This document shows, piece after piece, positions 58,514-64,000 of a stretch of 64,000 nucleotides of DNA. Source of the DNA: Microbacterium terregens (GTDB lineage: Bacteria; Actinomycetota; Actinomycetes; Actinomycetales; Microbacteriaceae); contig NZ_BAAAWH010000001.1 in assembly GCF_039534975.1 (NCBI RefSeq), forward strand, positions 2,728,001 to 2,792,000, given 5' to 3'. Within the stretch, counting starts at the first letter, position 1, and every line of letters starts with the position of its first letter. The position numbers and the translations under genes are program-made. Below the pieces are notes generated by a model that made no database searches, was not told where the DNA came from, and saw nothing but the letters and a program-made list of their open reading frames with translations.

Positions 58514-59635
58514 GTGGCCAATGAGGGCTGGGACGACGAGGAGTTCCGCAATAAGTGGCAGCAGCAGGCTGAGAAGATCGGCCGGTTCAATCTTGCGATC
58601 TTCGGCAAGACTGGTGTCGGCAAGTCCACGCTTATCAACGCCATCTTCGGACGCGAGGTCGCTGCGACCGGTATAGGCGAGCCTGTAACCATGGACGAGG
58701 TTCTCCATCTGCACGACAACGGATTCCTCGGGCTCCTGGACACGCGCGGCCTTGAAATCGGTGCGGACACCGACGCGATCATCAAAGACCTCAGTCAGCA
58801 CATGAAGGACCGGCGAAAGAAGCAAGAAACTGACCAGGTGCACGTCGCCTGGTACTGCGTTAGCGCTAACCACAAGCGCTTCGAAGACACGGAAGCCGAC
58901 TTCATCCGCCGGCTCGACGAACTCGGACTGCCGGTGATCGTCGTGCTCACACAGGTGCCATCCCGAGACGGCGAGCTTCATGGTGACGCGATCGAGCTTG
59001 CAGAGCATATAGCGGCCCGTGCACTGCCGATTGTCGGCGGCCGACCGCTCCCCGTCATGGCGCAAGCCGACGACTTCACACGTCAGCCCACCCACGGGCT
59101 GGAAGACCTACTAGATGCCACCTTTCGCGTGGCTCCCGAGGGCGTCCGCGTCGCGCTCACCGCAGCGCAAAAGATCGATATGGGGCGGAAGTTTCGGCAG
59201 GCGCAGCTCGCAGTGTGGGCGGCGGGCGCGCTAGCTGGCGCGACGAGCGTCTTCCTCAAAGACGAGCCGAAAGCGCTGCCGACCATCGTTCTAGGGATGA
59301 CCGGCGCCGTAGCTGCCATCTACGGCATACCCGAGGATATCGCGGCCTTGGCGTGGGCCGCAGCCGCTACGGCTGTGACAGCCGCCGGTGGAAGCGTCAC
59401 CGACGGCCTGATCGCACTCATCCCCGAGGAGAAGGTGGGCGCACAGGACGTAGTCACAGGCGTCGTTGCTGGCACCATCGTGGTTGCGGTCGGGTACGCC
59501 TGGACCGCTGTGTGCGGGCAGCTCGCTCAAGGCAAGCTTGATGGCGTAGGGGGCCTGCTGCAGGACGGTATGGTGCGCGAGCTGTTTCTTACACAGTTCA
59601 AGAAGAAGTTCGCGCAGGAGAGCGGCGCCGCCTAG
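58514..59635 (+). CDS. Membrane-associated GTPase (YfjP/GIMAP-like)
   Basis: The 373-residue protein has a GTPase domain with G1 GKTGVGKST (~31-39), G3 DTRG and G4 TQVP in place of NKxD (so guanine specificity may differ). A C-terminal hydrophobic domain follows with about four helices (VWAAGALAGATSVF, LPTIVLGMTGAVAAIYG, AALAWAAAATAVTAAGG, VVTGVVAGTIVVAVGYAW). A GTG start at 58514 fits a GGGGAGA site; an ATG at 58499 is the alternative. It lies next to the BREX-2 genes, converging on brxHI. Similar GTPases occur in phage-defence and mobile loci. Confidence 0.75.
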   Translation: MANEGWDDEEFRNKWQQQAEKIGRFNLAIFGKTGVGKSTLINAIFGREVAATGIGEPVTMDEVLHLHDNGFLGLLDTRGLEIGADTDAIIKDLSQHMKDRRKKQETDQVHVAWYCVSANHKRFEDTEADFIRRLDELGLPVIVVLTQVPSRDGELHGDAIELAEHIAARALPIVGGRPLPVMAQADDFTRQPTHGLEDLLDATFRVAPEGVRVALTAAQKIDMGRKFRQAQLAVWAAGALAGATSVFLKDEPKALPTIVLGMTGAVAAIYGIPEDIAALAWAAAATAVTAAGGSVTDGLIALIPEEKVGAQDVVTGVVAGTIVVAVGYAWTAVCGQLAQGKLDGVGGLLQDGMVRELFLTQFKKKFAQESGAA

Positions 59636-59725
59636 TTCCTCGGGGCTCTGCGCTTAGGATCAGCTGTCTGTGATCGCCGCGCACAAGCTGACAAGTAGCT
59701 CGATCTCACAAATCGGCACCGTGGG

Positions 59726-61807
59726 TTACGCGGATGTCCCACCTGAAATCGTCGACTTAACAATCCGGCGGGCGCCCTCACGATCAACAAATCTCTCCGC
59801 AAGAGTTGCGAATGCCATCGCGTTCGGCAGCGCGGCCGAAAACTTCAACCCGTCGACCGCCTGCGGTGCGATCTCCGGGAGCGTGCCCTCCACGACGACT
59901 CCGACAAGCACATCGTCACCGACCGCCGGCCCGAACCGGATCGTCTCGTTGTCCGCCGTAGCGCTCGCGGCGAACTCATCTGGCAGGGCCGCGAGCAACG
60001 TCGCATGCGCCTTCAGTCCTCCGAAGGACCAGAGCACCGACGACTTCTCGCCTCGCGCCAGCACCGATCCGTCCTCGGCGACCTGATTATGTCGAAGCGC
60101 CCGCACCTCGGCGAGTCGCGCCACCGCGCGCTGCGAGAGATTCACCTGCGGCTCCGCCCCGAGCAGCACATCCCGCCGCGCCCGGACCATCTCGAATGCC
60201 TCCGGTAGAGCCCCAGAGCCCCACCGAACCCGACCCTTGGTAAGGTCCTCCCGGACGACGACCACGTGTCGGTCCCAGTCGATCGACTCGACAACCCAGG
60301 AACGGCCGGCGAGCAATAGCGGCTTGCGCCCCTCGATGACGGGAGCTGTCAGCGAAAGCGGCGCGATCGACCCAATCTCACGCCGACCCTCGAGCACCTT
60401 CATCTCAAGATCAGCGATGAACGTTGACAGTAGCTCCATGAAGTGCCGCCGACCGAACTCGCGCTCGGCGCGGGGCCCGATGAAGAGCCATGGTCCGTCG
60501 ACTGCGAGGAACTCTTCCTCGACGAGGTACTCCAGCACCTCGGGCGCGCTGTCCATCACGTGTGATCCCGCCCACCACTCAGCCCACGCCGCCCGCGCGA
60601 ACCGCCCTTCCTGAAGTGCGAGCGCCAGCAGCTGCTGCGCGGCAATGTGCCGGGGCGATGGCGGCGGCACAACGGGCTCGACAAATCCGCTCCCCCACAG
60701 ATGGAGCAACCCTGCAGCGCGCAGCAGCGTGTCGTTGTCGGCCGTAAGGAAAAGTGCGTTCCGCACCGTCCCAGCGCGGCGCCCGGTGCGCCCCAGCCGT
60801 TGCAGGAAGGAAGACACCGATCGAGGCGAGTCGAGCTGGATCATCCGATCCAGATCGCCGATGTCGATACCGAGTTCGAGCGTCGATGTCGCGACGATCA
60901 CGCAGTTGCGACCCTCAGCGAATGCGCGTTCGCTGCGCCGCCGTTCGTCGACGGACAGGGAGGAGTGTGACACGTATGTCTCGACCCCATTGGTTCGCAG
61001 CGCAAACGCGAGCTCTTCCGCCTGCGCGCGCGACTCGCAGAACACGAGCCGCTTCTCGCCCAGGAACATCTGCGATAGCACCGTCGCCGCGTTGTCGACC
61101 GAACCGACAAAGTCGAGCGTCACTTCGGGCGCCTGCGCGAGCGATGCTTCGCCGATCACGACCCGCGTAGGAACACCCGCTGCGGAGTTCGAGCCCTGCA
61201 GCCAATGCAGGACCTCCTCCGGATTGCCGAGCGTCGCCGACAGCCCGATCCGCTGCACCCGCTGTCCGCTCAATCGCTGGAGACGCTCGAGTACCGCGAC
61301 GAGATGCCAGCCACGATCGGATGCCGCCAATGCGTGCACCTCGTCGGCAATGAGCACACGCACCGACTGGAAGAACAAGTGGTGGTTCACACGACGGGAG
61401 ACGAGCATCGCTTCGAGCGACTCGGGAGTGGTGAGCAGGATTTCGGGCGGATCACCCAGGATGCGGCGGCGTTCTCCGTCACCGATATCGCCGTGCCAGA
61501 GGGCGACCCGTCGACCTAGCCACGCTGCATACTGCTCGAGGCGAGGCAAAAGGTTGTTGAGCAGCGCCTTCAGCGGCGCAACGTAAATGACGCTGAGCCC
61601 CCGCCAGCCCTCATCGACCATCCGGGACAACACAGGGAAGGTAGCAGCCTCTGTCTTGCCTCCCGCGGTCGGCGCGATGAGCAGACAGTCGGCGCCTGAT
61701 CGAACCGGCTCGATGGAGGCACGCTGCAGCGGTCGAAGGTCGTTCCAGCCGAGCGTGTTCGCGACGTGGTACTCGAGTGCCGCCGTGAGCTCGGTGACGT
61801 CAGACAT
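59726..61807 (-). CDS. brxHI: BREX type 2 Lhr-like helicase BrxHI
   Basis: The 693-residue protein is a superfamily 2 helicase of the Lhr type: motif I APTAGGKTEA (47-54 region), DEVH in LIADEVHALA, LSATLGNPEE, and motif VI QRLGRTGRRAG. It lies immediately downstream of brxD and pglZ, the order of BREX type 2 (Pgl) systems. Its ATG overlaps the brxD stop by 8 bp. In this system it is thought to aid phage exclusion; its biochemical role is not settled. It ends the operon. Confidence 0.9.
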   Translation of the reverse strand: MSDVTELTAALEYHVANTLGWNDLRPLQRASIEPVRSGADCLLIAPTAGGKTEAATFPVLSRMVDEGWRGLSVIYVAPLKALLNNLLPRLEQYAAWLGRRVALWHGDIGDGERRRILGDPPEILLTTPESLEAMLVSRRVNHHLFFQSVRVLIADEVHALAASDRGWHLVAVLERLQRLSGQRVQRIGLSATLGNPEEVLHWLQGSNSAAGVPTRVVIGEASLAQAPEVTLDFVGSVDNAATVLSQMFLGEKRLVFCESRAQAEELAFALRTNGVETYVSHSSLSVDERRRSERAFAEGRNCVIVATSTLELGIDIGDLDRMIQLDSPRSVSSFLQRLGRTGRRAGTVRNALFLTADNDTLLRAAGLLHLWGSGFVEPVVPPPSPRHIAAQQLLALALQEGRFARAAWAEWWAGSHVMDSAPEVLEYLVEEEFLAVDGPWLFIGPRAEREFGRRHFMELLSTFIADLEMKVLEGRREIGSIAPLSLTAPVIEGRKPLLLAGRSWVVESIDWDRHVVVVREDLTKGRVRWGSGALPEAFEMVRARRDVLLGAEPQVNLSQRAVARLAEVRALRHNQVAEDGSVLARGEKSSVLWSFGGLKAHATLLAALPDEFAASATADNETIRFGPAVGDDVLVGVVVEGTLPEIAPQAVDGLKFSAALPNAMAFATLAERFVDREGARRIVKSTISGGTSA

Positions 61808-63110
61808 CGATCTGGATGGCGTCGAGGCCGCCGGCGGCGGCGCGCTCGTCCGTGTTGAGTTCACCGTCGGCGACGATGACGGCTGATGCCTCAGCGGGCG
61901 TGTAATCCGGGAACTGCTCGATCTTGTCGAGCGTGTCGACGAGCTTGCGCAGGTACATTCTCGGTGCGACACCGACCTTTCCGCCGAGTCGTCCCGCGAT
62001 CGTATCGGCGAGATTCGCGAGATAGTGATCGGTCACGAGCGCCTCGATTCGGACCGCTGCCGGGCTCCCGCCGGCGTAGATCTCACGAACGCGCTCGCCG
62101 AGTTCCTGCAGGCTTGCCCGCTGAAACCCGAGCAGCCTCACCTGCGGGGCGCGAGGGTTATCCCAGCGCGGATCCCCGCTGAAGTCCACACCGATGCGAG
62201 CCGCGAGCGGGGGAAGTCGCTGCACGCCCTGGGTCCCGTCGAAGAATGCGGGCGTTCCCGTGATGAGCACGTAAAGCCCGGGAAAGCGGCCGGCATCCAC
62301 CTCATCGAGCAGCTGACGCAGAGCGTTCAGCGCCTTCTCGCGCACGTCGCTGCGCACCCGCTGCAGCGTCTCCACCTCGTCCAGCACCAGCACGAGGCCG
62401 CGGTAGTCCGTATCGCGGAGCACTGCGAGCAACCCCTGCATGAAGCCGAACGCCCCGAAGTGGTCGAGGTCTCCGCGGATCCCCGCTCCACGCCGGATCG
62501 CCGCAGCGACATGGGGCTGTCCGCCCAGCCAGGCAATGAGACCATCTGCGGTCTCAATTTCACCGCGGACAGTGGCCGCGTGATAGCCGCGCAGCGCCGC
62601 TGCGAACGCCGGGGCCGTACGGGAGACGACGGCGAGCCGCTGTTCCAACAGCTGCTGCGCATGCTCCGCGAGCGAGGCTCGGTCGACGGCGCTCGCGCCG
62701 GCGGCGACGGCGTCCTCCTCCAGCACGCGCAGCCACTCGTCGATCACTTCGCGGAAGGCGCTGGGTGCAGTGGATTCCGTGGCGAGGTTTTCGGTGACGC
62801 GCCGATAGATGGTCTCCAGACGATGAAGCGGAGTCTCGGTCTCCGAGATCTGCACCTCTGCGGTCGCGAAACCCCGCTGCTTCGCGGACTCGATGAGCCA
62901 ACGCGCGAAGAACGTCTTCCCCGCGCCGTACTCACCCCGGACGGCCTTGAACACTGCGCCGCCCTCGGCGACGCCGTCCAACTCATCGCCGAGCGCATCC
63001 TGGAATCGATCGAGCCCAACCGCCATAATGTCCAGCCCGCGTTGGGGCACCGTTCCACGTCGCAGCGCATCGATGATCTCGCGTCGGCGACGGGGGCTCA
63101 CGGTCGTCAT
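61800..63110 (-). CDS. brxD: BREX type 2 ATP-binding protein BrxD
   Basis: The 436-residue protein is a P-loop ATPase of the BrxD (DUF2791) family, with Walker A RGEYGAGKTFFARWL (59-66 core) and Walker B LVLVLDEVETL. Its ATG overlaps the pglZ stop (ATGA) and its end overlaps brxHI, so the three are translationally coupled. BrxD is found in BREX type 2 and some other BREX types as a helicase-associated ATPase. Confidence 0.9.
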   Translation of the reverse strand: MTTVSPRRRREIIDALRRGTVPQRGLDIMAVGLDRFQDALGDELDGVAEGGAVFKAVRGEYGAGKTFFARWLIESAKQRGFATAEVQISETETPLHRLETIYRRVTENLATESTAPSAFREVIDEWLRVLEEDAVAAGASAVDRASLAEHAQQLLEQRLAVVSRTAPAFAAALRGYHAATVRGEIETADGLIAWLGGQPHVAAAIRRGAGIRGDLDHFGAFGFMQGLLAVLRDTDYRGLVLVLDEVETLQRVRSDVREKALNALRQLLDEVDAGRFPGLYVLITGTPAFFDGTQGVQRLPPLAARIGVDFSGDPRWDNPRAPQVRLLGFQRASLQELGERVREIYAGGSPAAVRIEALVTDHYLANLADTIAGRLGGKVGVAPRMYLRKLVDTLDKIEQFPDYTPAEASAVIVADGELNTDERAAAGGLDAIQIDV

Positions 63111-64000
63111 CGCTGGCTCCCCAGTCCGAACTGCTCACGAAGCAGCGACTCATCGAGCGTGACGGTGACTTGATCAGCGTCGAGTTCGATGACGGGGTAT
63201 CCATCTACGTTCAGCAGTCGACGCAAGGACGCTAGCAACCCCGGAAGAGACGTCGCCGCCACACCCGCCGCGACAGCGATCGTGTCACGGTGGGCGCGGC
63301 CGCCTCCTGCCAGAAGCGACGACACTATCGCTCGCACGGTCTGGTCCTCGATCGGATGCCGACCGCCATGGCGTTGCCTGTCCAGGTAGGTTTCGCTACT
63401 CACAAGCCGCTCGTCGAGAGCGACAGCGAGACTCGCAGCCGGTACAGCTGGAGTGGCGGGCAGTTCGTCAAAGAGCGCTGGCCCCGCTGGAGCCTGCTTG
63501 CGGGCGCGAGACTTCGCCGGTGCGACAGACACCACGGACTCCGCCCGCACAGGCTCGTTCCACCACACCGGCTCCTGCGGCGGTGCGTCTACCCAGCAGA
63601 CAGGGTTCTCGACACCGTTCGGCTTGATCACGACGATCGGAATGGCGATCTCGGCCATCGCCGCGCCACCGTGATAGCCAGCCTTCTTGGCCGCGAATCG
63701 CACGCCGTCTGACACCGCGAGCACGCTCACGCCACCCGGCACGAGCACGCGCGGGCCGCTCACGAGCACCTCATCGCCCTGCACTGCCCCCGTAGCCGGG
63801 TCCCTGAATCGCGCGACTGCTCCGGGAGCACTGCGCAGCTCACTGCCTCGCTCAACCATGTGTCCGTGGTCGGAGGTCAAGATCACGATGCGCCCAGCGT
63901 CGCGCGCGGCCGCGAGCAGCGCCGACAGGTTGGCGATCTGATCGATGTGCCAGCGCAGAGAATCAACCTCGGCGGTCGCGAGCGCGTCGTCGATGGTGTT
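63107..64000 (-). CDS. pglZ: BREX type 2 phosphatase-like protein PglZ, C-terminal part
   Basis: The gene continues beyond the right edge of the window; 297 C-terminal residues are present. A metal-site motif of the alkaline-phosphatase fold, VILTSDHGHM, lies about 45 residues in from the cut edge, followed by a winged-helix-like C-terminal region. PglZ is a core component of all BREX systems. The ATGA overlap with brxD marks the operon order pglZ-brxD-brxHI. Upstream partners pglX, pglY and pglW should lie further right. Confidence 0.88.
   Translation of the reverse strand, partial: NTIDDALATAEVDSLRWHIDQIANLSALLAAARDAGRIVILTSDHGHMVERGSELRSAPGAVARFRDPATGAVQGDEVLVSGPRVLVPGGVSVLAVSDGVRFAAKKAGYHGGAAMAEIAIPIVVIKPNGVENPVCWVDAPPQEPVWWNEPVRAESVVSVAPAKSRARKQAPAGPALFDELPATPAVPAASLAVALDERLVSSETYLDRQRHGGRHPIEDQTVRAIVSSLLAGGGRAHRDTIAVAAGVAATSLPGLLASLRRLLNVDGYPVIELDADQVTVTLDESLLREQFGLGSQR

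Noticed and set aside
1..64000. CRISPR array
   Set aside because: No array of spaced direct repeats was seen; the only short tandem array, at 57946, has 7-bp units without spacers.

Overview
The window reads as chromosomal DNA of a high-GC actinobacterium, most likely Microbacterium or a close relative in Microbacteriaceae. This genus guess is inferred from protein style, GC-rich third codon positions and gene content; no rRNA or other taxonomic marker is present. No tRNA, rRNA or CRISPR array was found.

Left part (1-8.7 kb): ordinary metabolic and regulatory genes. These are the tail of a flavin oxidoreductase, a decayed methyltransferase locus, an epimerase-like SDR protein, a TetR regulator overlapping a DUF4166 gene, an epoxide hydrolase, an alpha/beta hydrolase, small hypothetical proteins and a lactonase-like beta-propeller.

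Dormancy region (8.7-21.4 kb): a compact counterpart of the mycobacterial DosR/DevR regulon. It holds a DosS-like double-GAF histidine kinase (conserved haem-ligand His position), a DosR-like response regulator, a tandem and a single universal stress protein, a wax ester synthase/DGAT, a flavodoxin, two PNPOx-like flavoproteins, small membrane proteins and a zinc alcohol dehydrogenase. Six intergenic sites match the near-palindrome GGGAC-N4-G-N-CCC (one with a changed first base), and a seventh is degenerate. They precede most of these genes, which suggests a hypoxia or redox-controlled unit spread over about 12 kb. An MFS-free ABC ATPase next to it carries the stub of a deleted permease.

Middle (21.4-42 kb): two related membrane-anchored proteins; a protein with the LQRTAGN motif seen in contractile-injection-associated proteins; a large DUF4062-STAND ATPase; a dienelactone-hydrolase-like protein; and a very large membrane protein with a lipase-like AHSMGS motif. 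Then comes a tightly overlapped minus-strand operon (TetR, amidase, LivH, LivK, a LivM-LivG fusion, LivF) that looks like amide or amino-acid uptake plus hydrolysis. A SARP-type regulator with unusual domain order and three lipoproteins follow, with an aminoglycoside phosphotransferase remnant between two of them.

Right part (42-64 kb): a mobile and defence island. It contains two related excisionase-like HTH genes about 9 kb apart, an HNH nuclease, a HEPN-like membrane protein, an internally deleted IS3-family element with both ends preserved, an OLD-family ATPase/TOPRIM nuclease beside a PD-(D/E)XK-like protein, a GIY-YIG-like protein, a MobF relaxase-helicase, a heptanucleotide repeat array, a membrane GTPase, and the 3' end of a type 2 BREX (Pgl) operon: pglZ (cut by the window edge), brxD and brxHI. 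No integrase or coupling protein is visible, so the island is probably only partly contained here.
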